This document shows, in pieces, positions 34,201 through 42,412 of a DNA stretch of 64,000 bases. The position numbers and the translations under genes are program-made. The stretch's first letter is position 1. Every line of letters starts with the position of its first letter. Below the pieces are notes generated by a model. That model had not been told where the DNA came from. It worked only from the letters and a program-made list of their open reading frames with translations, and searched no databases. The stretch is from the NCBI RefSeq assembly GCF_014653785.1, contig NZ_BNAS01000001.1:605898-669897 (forward strand). Reading direction: 5' to 3'. Source of the stretch: Promicromonospora soli. GTDB lineage: Bacteria > Actinomycetota > Actinomycetes > Actinomycetales > Cellulomonadaceae.

Positions 34201-34593
34201 CGAGGACGAGCCCAGCACGCGCAGCAGCCGGTCGCGCGCCGTCGGGCGGGGCGTGTCCACGTCGTCGTGGGACTCCGCGGACCCGCCGTCAGGGACCGCC
34301 AGGACCGGGCGCAGCCGGTCGGGAGCGGCCGCGGCGAGACGGACGAGCTGCAGCAGGGTGAGGTCCGGGTCGGCGACGGCGGCCAGCGACCGCAGCAGCG
34401 CGGCGTCGGCGGGCTCGAGCTCGACCGATCCGCCGTCGGGCCCGGCAGGACCCGCTCCCGCGCTGCCCGTGGGCCGGCTGTCCAGGACCGCGACCAGGTC
34501 GGGATCCTGCCACAGCGAGGCCGACCGGGTGAGGTCGGCGAAACCAGCCCGGATCAGATGGGTCGTCAGGGTCTCGGGTCGGCGGCTCTGCAC
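31252..34593 (-). CDS. glnE: bifunctional glutamine synthetase adenylyltransferase/adenylyl-removing enzyme
   Basis: A 1113-residue enzyme that adds and removes AMP on the glutamine synthetase tyrosine. Two nucleotidyltransferase halves are visible, each with the metal-binding strand: LNYISDVDVIYV in the N-terminal (deadenylylating) half and MGYGSDADIMFV in the C-terminal (adenylylating) half, each followed by a DAALRPEGKQGPLVR/DADLRPEGRNGPLVR block. The GTG at 34593 follows AGGGGG. A Gly/Pro-rich insert occurs in the second half (about residues 880-930). Its substrate is GlnA (9929-11353), which keeps the target tyrosine. glnA2 lies upstream on the same strand across a terminator hairpin. 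Confidence 0.96.
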   Translation of the reverse strand: MQSRRPETLTTHLIRAGFADLTRSASLWQDPDLVAVLDSRPTGSAGAGPAGPDGGSVELEPADAALLRSLAAVADPDLTLLQLVRLAAAAPDRLRPVLAVPDGGSAESHDDVDTPRPTARDRLLRVLGSSSALGDELVRHPSLLDVIRDRTPGTGVPAEVVRAELLRAVDADPDADAPVAGTHSPAGGTARAEDVPPSYTDRLRRAYRARLLRIAATDVTAPEPTAVLPAVGAALADLATAALEGALAIARADEADHAAGVRLAVLGMGKTGGRELNYISDVDVIYVAEPGRLPDGALACDEDHALRVATRLAGRLAQVCSGASAEPALWQVDAALRPEGKQGPLVRTLASHVAYYERWAVTWEFQALLKARPVAGDLALGEEYVAAVGPLVWQAVERPNFVEDARAMRKRVEDNVPVAEADRQIKLGKGGLRDVEFTVQLLQLVHGRADEDIRSRTTLEALAALSRGGYVGRDHAQRMGECYRFLRALEHRIQLFRLRRTHLMPTAEADLRRLGRGLGCGGADDLVKTWRSVRREVRDLHEAVYYRPLLPATALLSTGEASLAPRAAMARFAAIGYRDPAGAMRHVQALTDGVSRRAAIQRQLLPVLLGWFADGADPDEGLLAFRKLSDTLGSTHWYLRLLRDSAEAASRLAQVLSSSRYLADAIGRSPESVRWLAQSEALAPRGVRRLAAEADALLGRAQDVDSATVALRALRRRELARTGVAEVLGALGPVSAARAISDAADVVLAGGLRIAEHEARAERKVMRGDEPARLLIVAMGRLGGQEMGYGSDADIMFVYEAVGGAADKEANDYALTVAKTMRHILTTVGPEPSLPVDADLRPEGRNGPLVRSFESYVKYYGRWSSPWEAQALLRARALSGTLSVVAAGGPDEGAVAALLSDGGAAAGVSGGMPGGSVSDVNGELDLGPGAEGGLSLGARFTALIDPLRYPEGGPDAAVLREVRRIKARVESERLPRGADPARHLKLGRGGVSDVEWTVQLLQLQHAFEVPGLRTTGTVAALTAAHEADLLTDDDAEVLLEAWRLASRLRSAIVLWSGRTTGAGVDMLPHDSHALTGIARLLGDVGTGPELEELYLRVARRARAVMERVFYGAE

Positions 34594-34610
34594 CCCCTGA
34601 CCCTACGACG

Positions 34611-34639
34611 CGGGCCGGAGGTGCAGCACCTCCAGCCCG
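34611..34639 (-). terminator. terminator between glnA2 and glnE
   Basis: CGGGCcGGAGGTG (34611-34623) pairs with CACCTCCaGCCCG (34627-34639), one mismatch, 3-nt loop. It directly follows the glnA2 stop, so glnE probably has its own promoter or receives only readthrough. Confidence 0.75.
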
Positions 34640-34648
34640 TCGCCAGGA

Positions 34649-35983
34649 TCAGAGCTGCAGGAACCGCTTGAGCTCGAACGGCGTGACCTGCGCGCTGTAC
34701 GCCTCCCACTCCGCGCGCTTGTTGCGCAGGAAGTAGTCGAAGACGTGCTCGCCCAGGGTCTCAGCGACGAGCTCGGACCTCTCCATGAACTGGATGGCCT
34801 CGTCGAGGTCGCGCGGCAGCGGGGCGATGCCCAGGGCGCGGCGCTCGGCGGGGGTGAGCTCCCAGACGTCGTCCTCGGTGTGGTCGAGGAGGTCGTATCC
34901 CTCCTCGATGCCCTTGAGGCCGGCGGCGAGGATCACGGCGAACGCCAGGTACGGGTTCGCGGCGGAGTCCAGCGCGCGGTACTCGATGCGCGCCGAGTTG
35001 CCCTTGCCCGGCTTGTACATCGGCACGCGGACCAGCGCGGACCGGTTGTTGTGGCCCCAGCTCACGTAGCTCGGGGCCTCCTGACCGCCCCAGAGCCGCT
35101 TGTAGCTGTTGACGTACTGGTTGGTGACGGCCGTGATCTCGCCCGCGTGCACCATGAGGCCCGCGATGAACTGGCGCGCCGTCTTGGACAGCTCGAACTG
35201 GGCGCCGGGCTCGTAGAACGCGTTGCGGTCGTCCTCGAACAGCGACACGTGGGTGTGCATGCCGGAGCCGGGCTGGTCGGCCAGCGGCTTGGGCATGAAG
35301 GACGCGAACACGCCCTGCTCGAGCGCCACCTCCTTGACCACCGTGCGGAACGTCATGAGGTTGTCCGCGGTGGTCAGCGCGTCGGCGTACCGCAGGTCGA
35401 TCTCGTTCTGCCCCGGGCCGGCCTCGTGGTGGGAGAACTCGACCGAGATGCCCATGGACTCGAGCATCGTGATCGCGGCGCGGCGGAAGTCGTGCGTCGA
35501 CCCCCGGGCGAGGTGGTCGAAGTAGCCGCCCTGGTCCACCGGCTCGAGCGTGGAGTCGGTCTTGGTCATCTGGTTGAAGAGGTAGAACTCGACCTCGGGG
35601 TGTGTGTAGAACGTGAACCCGCGGTCGCTCGCCTTCGCGAGAGTGCGCTTGAGCACATTGCGGGAGTCCGCCAGCGACGGCTGCCCGTCCGGCGTCAGGA
35701 TGTCGCAGAACATGCGGCCCGTACCGTGCCGCTCACCGCGCCACGGGAGCACCTGGAAGGTGGTCGGGTCCGGCTTCGCGACCATGTCGGCCTCGAAGAC
35801 ACGGGTGAGCCCTTCGATGGCGCTGCCGTCGAAGCCGATGCCCTCGCTGAACGCGGACTCCAGCTCTGCGGGCGCCACAGCGACCGACTTCAGCACACCG
35901 AGTACATCGGTGAACCAAAGCCGGATGAAGCGGATGTCGCGCTCCTCGACCGTGCGGAGCACGAACTCCTGCTGCCTGTCCAT
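34649..35983 (-). CDS. glnA2: glutamine synthetase-like protein GlnA2
   Basis: A 444-residue GSI-alpha-type paralogue. Characteristic blocks are IGFDGSAIEGLTRVFEAD, EVEFYLF, GSGMHTHVSLFEDD, NNRSALVRVPMY and the end FELKRFLQL. Where GlnA has LY at the adenylylation site, this protein reads DDVWELT, so it cannot be modified by GlnE there. In actinobacteria such paralogues sit next to glnE and have low glutamine synthetase activity or act on polyamines; the exact reaction here is open. ATG 35983 (MDRQQEFVL) matches the family start; an ATG at 35998 would add five residues. Confidence 0.93.
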   Translation of the reverse strand: MDRQQEFVLRTVEERDIRFIRLWFTDVLGVLKSVAVAPAELESAFSEGIGFDGSAIEGLTRVFEADMVAKPDPTTFQVLPWRGERHGTGRMFCDILTPDGQPSLADSRNVLKRTLAKASDRGFTFYTHPEVEFYLFNQMTKTDSTLEPVDQGGYFDHLARGSTHDFRRAAITMLESMGISVEFSHHEAGPGQNEIDLRYADALTTADNLMTFRTVVKEVALEQGVFASFMPKPLADQPGSGMHTHVSLFEDDRNAFYEPGAQFELSKTARQFIAGLMVHAGEITAVTNQYVNSYKRLWGGQEAPSYVSWGHNNRSALVRVPMYKPGKGNSARIEYRALDSAANPYLAFAVILAAGLKGIEEGYDLLDHTEDDVWELTPAERRALGIAPLPRDLDEAIQFMERSELVAETLGEHVFDYFLRNKRAEWEAYSAQVTPFELKRFLQL

Positions 35984-36087
35984 GGGGCCATCTTGCACTA
36001 AACCTGTTACAGGTGCGTGTACCGGGCCTGGCCGACCGGTCGTAGGCTTTCCTGCGGCACCGACGCCACCCGAACCACAGGAGGACC

Positions 36088-36918
36088 ATGTCCGCCCACA
36101 CCTCGCCCACTCAGGGCCCCAAGAGGGTCCGCGTGCACCACCTGGCCGAGGCCAAGGCCCGGGGGGAGAAGCTCGCGATGCTCACCGCGTACGACGCCGT
36201 GACCGCCGCGATCTTCGACGCGGCCGGCATGGACATGCTGCTCGTGGGCGACTCCATCGGGAACGTCATGCACGGGCACACCAGCACGATTCCCGTGACC
36301 GTCGACGACATGATCCCCGCCGCGCGCGCCGTCGCCCGGGCCGCGAAGCGCGCCTTCGTGGTGATCGACCTGCCGTTCGGCTCCTACGAGGCCGGGCCGC
36401 AGCAGGCCCTGGAGACGTCGGTGCGGATCTTCAAGGAGACGGGCGCCGACGCCGTCAAGCTCGAGGGCGGGATCCGCTCCGCACGGCAGATCCGGGCGCT
36501 GACCGACGCCGGGATCCCCGTCGTCGCACACCTCGGCTACACGCCGCAGTCGGAGAACCTGCTGGGCGGGCCGCGCGTACAGGGCCGTGGCGACGCCGCC
36601 GTCGAGGGGCTCGCCGCCGACGCCCAGGCGGTCGAGGAGGCGGGCGCCGTCGCCGTCGTCCTGGAGATGGTGCCCAGCGCCGTCGCCGCGCGGATCACCG
36701 AGATCCTGCACATCCCGACCATCGGCATCGGCGCCGGGCCGCACTGCGACGGCCAGGTCCTGGTGTGGACGGACATGGCCGGGATGACCGACTGGTCGCC
36801 GCGCTTCGCCCGGCGCTACGCCGAGCTCGGCGCGGCGTTGCAGCAGGCCGCCGAGGACTACGTCTCCGAGGTCAAGGACTCGTCCTTCCCGGACGAGGCG
36901 CACTCGTTCGAGAAGTAG
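36088..36918 (+). CDS. panB: 3-methyl-2-oxobutanoate hydroxymethyltransferase
   Basis: First committed enzyme of pantothenate and CoA synthesis: transfers a hydroxymethyl group from methylene-tetrahydrofolate to 2-oxoisovalerate. 276 residues, a TIM-barrel decamer in relatives. Family motifs: LTAYDAVTAAIFDAAG, LLVGDSIGNVMHGH (metal-binding Asp in VGDS), FVVIDLPFGSYEAGP, DAVKLEGG, LGYTPQ and IGIGAGPHCDGQVLVW. AGGAGG stands 3 bp before the ATG at 36088. It is divergent from glnA2, a usual actinobacterial neighbourhood, and ends at a perfect 16-bp terminator stem. Confidence 0.97.
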   Translation: MSAHTSPTQGPKRVRVHHLAEAKARGEKLAMLTAYDAVTAAIFDAAGMDMLLVGDSIGNVMHGHTSTIPVTVDDMIPAARAVARAAKRAFVVIDLPFGSYEAGPQQALETSVRIFKETGADAVKLEGGIRSARQIRALTDAGIPVVAHLGYTPQSENLLGGPRVQGRGDAAVEGLAADAQAVEEAGAVAVVLEMVPSAVAARITEILHIPTIGIGAGPHCDGQVLVWTDMAGMTDWSPRFARRYAELGAALQQAAEDYVSEVKDSSFPDEAHSFEK

Positions 36919-36929
36919 CCGACGCGGCG

Positions 36930-36969
36930 GTCAGGCGTACGGGTCGCCCCCGTGACCCGTACGCCTGAC
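36930..36969. terminator. perfect 16-bp bidirectional terminator
   Basis: GTCAGGCGTACGGGTC (36930-36945) and GACCCGTACGCCTGAC (36954-36969), 8-nt loop, between the convergent panB and SPOR-protein genes. Confidence 0.85.
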
Positions 36970-36975
36970 GACGTC

Positions 36976-37161
36976 CTACTTGTTGCGCCAGTCCTCGTCG
37001 TCCTTCTCCCAGGACTCAGTGCGCGACTTCGCGCGCACGAGCGCCTGCTCGGCCTCTGCGCGAGTCCTGTACGGGCCCATCAGGTGGGTCCACGACGACC
37101 GGTGTCCGACTTCGACCGCGCCGGTCTCGGTGTTGTACCAGTACTGCTCGTCAGTGCTCAT
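36976..37161 (-). CDS. small SPOR-like protein
   Basis: A 61-residue protein, MSTDEQYWYNTETGAVEVG followed by MGPYRTRAEAEQALVRAKSR and a very acidic tail ending EKDDEDWRNK. The middle resembles the last repeat of SPOR domains (GPYxTRxEAExAL), which bind denuded peptidoglycan; there is no export signal, so such small actinobacterial versions probably act in the cytoplasm, with function unknown. It is conserved in length and position near panB and ppgK in related genomes to my knowledge. Its start is 14 bp from that of ppgK, divergent, so promoters must overlap. Confidence 0.75.
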   Translation of the reverse strand: MSTDEQYWYNTETGAVEVGHRSSWTHLMGPYRTRAEAEQALVRAKSRTESWEKDDEDWRNK

Positions 37162-37175
37162 GAGACGATCCTGGC

Positions 37176-37922
37176 ATGAGTGACCTGGCGTTCGGCATCG
37201 ACATCGGAGGTTCGGGGATCAAGGGCGCGCCCGTCGATCTCACGGCGGGCGACTACGCGGAGAAGCGGACCCGTATCCCGACCCCCCAACCATCCACCCC
37301 GCAGGCTGTGGCGGACGTGCTCGCCCGGCTCGTCGACAGCTATCAGCTGCCCGACGACGTCCCGATCGGCGTCGCGTTCCCCGCCCCGTTACAGCACGGC
37401 GTGGTCCGCTTCATGGCGAACCTCGACCAGTCGTGGACCGGCGTGGACCTGCCCGCTCTCGTCCAGCGCGTGACCGGTCGCCACGTCATCGCGGTGAACG
37501 ACGCCGACGCGGCCGGCGTGGGCGAGGTCCGGTACGGCGCTGCCCGCGACGCCGAGGGCGTGGTGCTGGTGGCGACGCTCGGCACGGGAATCGGGTCCGC
37601 GCTCATGGTCGACGGCGTCCTCGTGCCGAACACCGAGCTGGGGCACCTCGAGATCGACGGCCACGACGCCGAGTCCCGCGCAGCCGACTCGGCGCGTGAG
37701 CGCGAGAACCTGTCCTGGGACGAGTGGTCGGAGCGGCTGCAGCGCTACTTCGGTGTGGTCGAGGACCTGCTGTCCCCCGACCTCATCGTCGTGGGTGGTG
37801 GTGTGAGCAAGCATCACGAGAAGTACCTGCCGAACCTTCACCTGCGCGCGCCGATCATCCCGGCGAAGCTGCGGAACGCGGCCGGCATAGTCGGCGCCGC
37901 GGCGTTGGCGGCCGGGCGCTGA
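37176..37922 (+). CDS. ppgK: polyphosphate glucokinase
   Basis: Phosphorylates glucose to glucose 6-phosphate with polyphosphate or ATP, a hallmark enzyme of actinobacteria. 248 residues, ROK-type fold. The phosphate loop is FGIDIGGSGIKGAPVDL, the sugar-binding segments are VNDADAAGVGE and ELGHLEIDG, and the second phosphate loop is VLVATLGTGIGSALMVDG; IVVGGGVSKHHEKYLP is the polyphosphate glucokinase C-terminal signature. ATG 37176 fits the family start. It is followed by a hairpin with a UUCG-type loop. Confidence 0.95.
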   Translation: MSDLAFGIDIGGSGIKGAPVDLTAGDYAEKRTRIPTPQPSTPQAVADVLARLVDSYQLPDDVPIGVAFPAPLQHGVVRFMANLDQSWTGVDLPALVQRVTGRHVIAVNDADAAGVGEVRYGAARDAEGVVLVATLGTGIGSALMVDGVLVPNTELGHLEIDGHDAESRAADSARERENLSWDEWSERLQRYFGVVEDLLSPDLIVVGGGVSKHHEKYLPNLHLRAPIIPAKLRNAAGIVGAAALAAGR

Positions 37923-37930
37923 TCCCGGCG

Positions 37931-37948
37931 CCCGGCCTTCGGGCCGGG
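37931..37948 (+). terminator. tetraloop terminator after ppgK
   Basis: CCCGGCC (37931-37937), TTCG loop, GGCCGGG (37942-37948), starting 8 bp after the ppgK stop. It may also serve the convergent STAS gene. Confidence 0.7.
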
Positions 37949-37998
37949 CCTGGTCGCCCGCTGCGTCGTCCGTGCGCGTGGTCGCAGGCGGGACCCGC

Positions 37999-38367
37999 TC
38001 AGGCCTCCTGCGCGACGGCGGGGTGGGCCTCCTGTGCGAACAGCGCGTCGACCCCGAGCATCTCGATGACCGTCCGGACCACCGGCGGCGGCTCCGGAAG
38101 ACTGACGGTCAGACCGTCCTGCGTTCCGTAGGTGTACATCTGCATGAGAAACGCGACGCCGGTCGAGTCCATGAACGTCACCTTGGACGTATCGATGACC
38201 ACGGCCTTGGCTCTCTCCAGAGCATTAGCTATGGCAGCACTCGACTCCCCGCGCAAAGAGACATCGATTTCTCCCCACATACTCACGACACTCGTACGGG
38301 ACTGTTCTTCGAACATGATCCCGCCCGTGCGCCCCCTGTTGTCGAATTCGGTGTTGCTCACTTGCAT
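37999..38367 (-). CDS. STAS-domain anti-anti-sigma factor-like protein
   Basis: A 122-residue single STAS domain. The phosphorylation site is intact as Ser68 in TFMDSTGVAFLM, and VVSMWGEIDVSLRGES is the first strand-helix unit. In SpoIIAA/RsbV-type switches the unphosphorylated form releases a sigma factor from an anti-sigma kinase. No anti-sigma kinase or sigma factor is encoded beside it, so its partner is elsewhere. The C-terminus (EMLGVDALFAQEAHPAV) matches the usual last helix. About 270 bp separate it from the DUF3467 gene upstream. Confidence 0.8.
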   Translation of the reverse strand: MQVSNTEFDNRGRTGGIMFEEQSRTSVVSMWGEIDVSLRGESSAAIANALERAKAVVIDTSKVTFMDSTGVAFLMQMYTYGTQDGLTVSLPEPPPVVRTVIEMLGVDALFAQEAHPAVAQEA

Positions 38368-38635
38368 CGCCCCTGTTCATTGCTCCCCGACATGGCCGCC
38401 GGAACGGGTCGCCCGACCCCTCGGGCAACTCTGGGAGACTGCAACGCCTTCGTCGCGATCACGGGCAGCCTACATCCGTGAAGATCGCAAGTGGAACCTC
38501 CGGTCGGGGTTACATTTCGCTGTCAGGATTGGTATAAGATGGTATTTCTCCGGGCAAATCGTCACATCCGGACGGGTCAGATCGGACAATTGGACCCCGA
38601 GTTGGACATGCGTTCAAGAGATAGATTCACAAGGT

Positions 38636-38992
38636 TCAATTCTCCGACGATCGATTCGGGCCATCGGGCCCCTCTGCGGCCCCCGGATTGCGCACGGACG
38701 GTGCACTTTCCTTCTCCCATGCGTCGAGCTGCATGGTTAACGCCTTGGCGAGCTCGAACACCTGCTGCGGAGGAATTCGTACGCGGGACACCACACGGCC
38801 CGGCACGGTAATGGACGTCACCTCTCCCGACTCCGGATCGGAGACCGGGCTCGGCGGCTGCTTCACGGCGATGAAGTCCAGGATGAACGACGTCGGCGTG
38901 TGCCATACGGAGGCGAAGTCGGCCGGGACGCCGGTCTCCATCTCGTCGGGCACGTCGATCTGGAACTCCTGGGGCAGCTCGTCGGACGACAC
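38636..38992 (-). CDS. DUF3467 protein
   Basis: A 118-residue protein with the DUF3467 pattern: EMETGVPADFASVWHTPTSF, FILDFIAV, then RVVSRVRIPPQQVFELAKAL. Members are short, soluble and found across bacteria and archaea; no function is established. The Pro/Asn-rich C-terminal tail is not conserved. It starts at ATG 38992 and is divergent from helR across 199 bp. The 268 bp after its stop contain no further gene that I can support. Confidence 0.75.
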   Translation of the reverse strand: MSSDELPQEFQIDVPDEMETGVPADFASVWHTPTSFILDFIAVKQPPSPVSDPESGEVTSITVPGRVVSRVRIPPQQVFELAKALTMQLDAWEKESAPSVRNPGAAEGPDGPNRSSEN

Positions 38993-39191
38993 TGGGGCTC
39001 CTCGATTGGCCGGGCGTGCACCGACCGTACCGTGGGGCCGGTTGGTGCGACAGTGGAAACGGACTCGGAGGACATATGCTCCCGGGCCGCCGTCGTGCCC
39101 ACAAAATGATGCCGCCCCGTTCGCCCCGCAGCACTAGACTCGCGCGTCCGTTCCCGCGAACATCCCCACGCAGACTCCTGGAGGGTCCCCC

Positions 39192-41324
39192 ATGCCTGCC
39201 GACGAGTCCGAGCTCGCCCAGGAGCGTGAGTTTCTCGCCGAGGCCCGGTCACAGCTCGGCCGCATGCGGGACCGCGTAGCTGCGCTCGACGGTCAGAGCG
39301 CCGGCAACTGGGTGAGCGCCGAGATCCTGGAGGCCACGCTCGCCCGCCGGATGGAACAGCTGACCGACGACCCCGACATCCCGCTCTTCTTCGGCCGCAT
39401 CGACCTCGCCCCCGAGGCAGGCACCGCCGGCCCCGGTGAGACCTTCCACATCGGGCGGCGCCACGTCTCGGACCCGGACGGCGAGCCGATGGTGGTGGAC
39501 TGGCGTGCCCCGGTGAGCACCCCGTTCTACCGGGCCACCCCCAAGGAGCCGATGGGCATCGCGGCCCGGCGCCGGTACGGGTTCGCCCGCGGCCGGCTGA
39601 CCGCGTTCGAGGACGAGTCGCTGACCCGGGCCGACCGAGCCCTGGACGGCGATGGCGACGGCGACGGCGCGCGCTCGGAGATCCTCGAGGCTGAGATCGA
39701 GCGGCCGCGCACCGGCCCCATGCGCGACATCGTCGCGACGATCCAGCCCGAGCAGGACGTCATAGTCCGGATGCCGCTCGAGCGCACGCTCGTCGTGCAG
39801 GGCGCGCCCGGCACGGGGAAGACCGCGGTCGGGCTGCACCGCGCGGCCTACCTCTTGTACGCGCACCGCGACCAGCTCACCCGCCGCGGGGTGCTCGTCG
39901 TCGGGCCCAACAAGAGCTTCCTGCGGTACATCCGCGACGTGCTGCCCGCCCTCGGCGAGATCCATGCCAGGCAGGCGACCATCGAGGAGATCGTCGGCGA
40001 CCACGCCCCGGTCCGCGCCACCGAGCCCGCCGACGTCGCGACCCTCAAGGGCGACGGCCGGATGGCGGCAGTGCTGCGGCGCGCCGTCTGGTCGCACATC
40101 GGCACCCCGCAGGACACGCTGGTCCTGCCGCGCGGCTCGTTCCGCTGGCGGGTCCCGGCGTACGAGGCGCGCGAAGCGGTCGAGCAGATCATCGCGCGGG
40201 ACGTGCGATACGCCCTGGGCGCGGCCCAGCTGCGGCACGCCCTGGCGCACCGCGTGCTCGTCCAGATCGAGGAGACGGGCGACGCGCTCGACGACAGGGC
40301 GTGGGACGTCCTGGCCCGGACCAAGCCCGTCCGCGACTACGCGGCAGCGGTATGGCCGGCGGTCGAGCCGCGCAGGCTGCTCTTCCGGCTGTTCTCCGAC
40401 CGGCAGTTCCTGGCCGAGTGCGCCGAGGGAATCCTGTCCGACGCCGAGCAGCTCCTCCTGGCCTGGCACCGTCCGCCGCGCACGCCGGGCTCCGCCCGCT
40501 GGACGACGGCTGACCTGGTGCTGCTCGACGAGATCGCGGACCTGCTGGACCGGACCGAGTCGGTGGCGCACATCGTCGTCGACGAGGCGCAGGACCTGTC
40601 CGCGATGATGCTGCGCTCCCTCGGGCGGCGCGCCGCTACCGGTTCGCTCACCGTGCTCGGCGACCTCGCGCAGGCCACGACGCCCTGGGCCTCGAGCGAC
40701 TGGTCCGACGTCCTGGACCACCTGGCCAAGCCCGACGGGCACGTGGAGCAGCTGACCGCCGGATTCCGCGTGCCCGCCGACGTGATCGAGCTCGCCGCCC
40801 GGCTCCTGCCCAGCATCGCGCCGGGCCTGGAGCCGCCGACGGCCGTCCGGCGCGCCCGGGGCAGGCTCCGGATCACCGCCGCGCCGCTCGGCGACGTCCT
40901 CCCCGGCGTCACGGGCCTCGAGGGATCGGTCGGCCTGATCGTGCCCGACGCCGCCCTGCCGCACGTCCGCACGACGCTCACCGCCGTCGGGCTCACGTTC
41001 GCCGTCGTGGGCGAGCGGGACGACGCTCCGGGCCCTGACGACGCGGCGGACGAGGACGATGCCTCCGAGTTCGACGCCCACCTGGACCTGGTGCCCGCCT
41101 CGCTCGCGAAAGGCCTCGAGTTCGACCACGTGGTGCTGCACGACCCGGCAGGGATCGTCGCGGCCGAGCCCAACCACGCCACGGGCCTGCGCCGGCTCTA
41201 CGTCTGCCTCACCCGGGCGGTCACGTCCCTCGTCGTGCGGCACGACGACGACCTGCCGCCGGAGCTGGGCATCGGGCACCGGGACGAGACCCTGTCCGAG
41301 GCAGGTGCGGCGACGACCCGATGA
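39192..41324 (+). CDS. helR: RNA polymerase-recycling ATPase, HelD/HelR type
   Basis: A 710-residue UvrD-like superfamily 1 ATPase of the actinobacterial HelD/HelR class, which pries stalled RNA polymerase from DNA and in some species protects it from rifampicin. An N-terminal coiled coil (EREFLAEARSQLGRMRDRVAAL) would enter the secondary channel. Walker A is VVQGAPGTGKTAVGLHR (about residues 202-218), the DExx box is VVDEAQDLSA, and the late motifs are LGDLAQATTPW and YVCLTRAVTSLVV. A ribosome site GGAGGG lies 6 bp before ATG 39192. It is monocistronic; I see no clear rifampicin-associated element upstream, so inducibility is undetermined. Confidence 0.88.
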   Translation: MPADESELAQEREFLAEARSQLGRMRDRVAALDGQSAGNWVSAEILEATLARRMEQLTDDPDIPLFFGRIDLAPEAGTAGPGETFHIGRRHVSDPDGEPMVVDWRAPVSTPFYRATPKEPMGIAARRRYGFARGRLTAFEDESLTRADRALDGDGDGDGARSEILEAEIERPRTGPMRDIVATIQPEQDVIVRMPLERTLVVQGAPGTGKTAVGLHRAAYLLYAHRDQLTRRGVLVVGPNKSFLRYIRDVLPALGEIHARQATIEEIVGDHAPVRATEPADVATLKGDGRMAAVLRRAVWSHIGTPQDTLVLPRGSFRWRVPAYEAREAVEQIIARDVRYALGAAQLRHALAHRVLVQIEETGDALDDRAWDVLARTKPVRDYAAAVWPAVEPRRLLFRLFSDRQFLAECAEGILSDAEQLLLAWHRPPRTPGSARWTTADLVLLDEIADLLDRTESVAHIVVDEAQDLSAMMLRSLGRRAATGSLTVLGDLAQATTPWASSDWSDVLDHLAKPDGHVEQLTAGFRVPADVIELAARLLPSIAPGLEPPTAVRRARGRLRITAAPLGDVLPGVTGLEGSVGLIVPDAALPHVRTTLTAVGLTFAVVGERDDAPGPDDAADEDDASEFDAHLDLVPASLAKGLEFDHVVLHDPAGIVAAEPNHATGLRRLYVCLTRAVTSLVVRHDDDLPPELGIGHRDETLSEAGAATTR

Positions 41325-41347
41325 CCGCCTGAGCGCCTCCCCGTGCC

Positions 41348-41539
41348 CTACCCTGACGCCCGGCTGGGCGGGAGATACGTCAGGTATACGGGCTGGCGCT
41401 CCACGGCAGCCATCCGGTCGAACGCCTCCACCGCCCGCGGAAGCCCGATCCAGTGCGGCACCACACAGTTGACGTTCACCGAATACTTCGCTGCCGAGTC
41501 CACCAACGCGGTCGTGAACCGGATCAGGTCCGCCTTGGC
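41348..41539 (-). pseudogene. remnant of a short-chain dehydrogenase gene
   Basis: 64 codons in one minus-strand frame read AKADLIRFTTALVDSAAKYS, then VNVNCVVPHWIGLPRAVEAF and on to a stop at 41348. This is the SDR segment from the lysine of YxxxK to near the C-terminus (family form VRVNCVVPGWIGLPRA). Upstream the frame continues Arg-rich without the catalytic tyrosine or the nucleotide-binding half, so only the last third of a gene remains. It lies between helR and a convergent methyltransferase; the rest of 41325-41614 holds nothing else recognisable. Confidence 0.55.
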
Positions 41540-41614
41540 CCGCCGACGCCAAACGACGGAGGATCGGCCTGGGCCACCCGCCCCGGGCCGGTCCTCGGAG
41601 TCGGGCGCTCGGCG

Positions 41615-42361
41615 TCAGGCTCGGCGCGCGAGCAGGCTGAACGAGTTGGGGAGCCGGCCGTCCCACGCAGCGGCCGCGTTCAAGTGCTCCGGGCGCCAGA
41701 ACGGCTCGGGATGCTCGTCGAGATGCTCGATCTCGAAGCCCGCACGCCGGCAGGCCATGACGATCTCCGAGAGCGTGTGCTGGCGCTCGACGGCGCCGTT
41801 GGCCGGGAAGGAGTCGTTGACGTGCGAGGGCGCGAAGTAGCTGCGGTCAGGACGAACTCGGATCTCGTCGGTGTCCCAGCCCCACAGCGGCACCAGCGGA
41901 TGCGCCTCGTAGACGTAGAACCAGCCGCCCGCCCGGAGCAGACGGTGCACCTCCGCGAAGAACGCCGGCAGGTCAGGGAGCCAGATGAGCGCACCCTTCC
42001 CCGTGTAGACCAGATCGGCGCACGCACTCTCGAGCCCGCTGTCCGGCATCACCGCCCGCGTGTACCGGCAGGGCATACCGAGCTCGTCGGCCCTGCGCTG
42101 CGCGCTCGACAGGGCCGCCTCGCTGTAGTCCAGTCCGTGCACCGAACGCGCGCCCAGGCGCGCCAGCGCGATGTCGTCCAGGCCGTGGCCGCTCATCGGA
42201 TGCACCACGTCGGCGCCGACAACGAGGTCGCCCAGGGCCTCTACCTCTTCCGGCAGGAGCGCGACGGTCCGTGCCTCTTCGAGATGTTCGGCGTACTCGT
42301 CCTCGTACTTGCGCGATGCGATGGCCCACGCGGCCCGTGTCTCGTCCCCTGTGACGTCCAT
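41615..42361 (-). CDS. class I SAM-dependent methyltransferase
   Basis: A 248-residue methyltransferase. The SAM-binding motif I is unusual, VVHPMSGHGLDDIALARLGA in place of the DxGxGxG consensus, followed by SVHGLDYSEAALSSA with the ribose-binding Asp; CADLVYTGKGALIWLPDL is motif II/III, and LLRAGGWFYVYEAHPLVPL the late strand. Similar proteins occur widely in actinobacteria with unknown substrates. It begins at ATG 42361, 51 bp after the end of the phosphatase gene read in the same direction, so the two may share a transcript. Confidence 0.8.
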   Translation of the reverse strand: MDVTGDETRAAWAIASRKYEDEYAEHLEEARTVALLPEEVEALGDLVVGADVVHPMSGHGLDDIALARLGARSVHGLDYSEAALSSAQRRADELGMPCRYTRAVMPDSGLESACADLVYTGKGALIWLPDLPAFFAEVHRLLRAGGWFYVYEAHPLVPLWGWDTDEIRVRPDRSYFAPSHVNDSFPANGAVERQHTLSEIVMACRRAGFEIEHLDEHPEPFWRPEHLNAAAAWDGRLPNSFSLLARRA

Positions 42362-42412
42362 CCCGCAACCCTGCCATCGGGGCCGCGGTCGACCCAGGTC
42401 TTTTCCAGCGCC

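Noticed and set aside
38993-39191. rifampicin-associated element upstream of helR
   Set aside because: No convincing inverted repeat of the expected type was found in the gap.
39249-41666. 805-codon open frame opposite helR
   Set aside because: Antisense shadow of helR with no family likeness; helR has a ribosome site and complete ATPase motifs.
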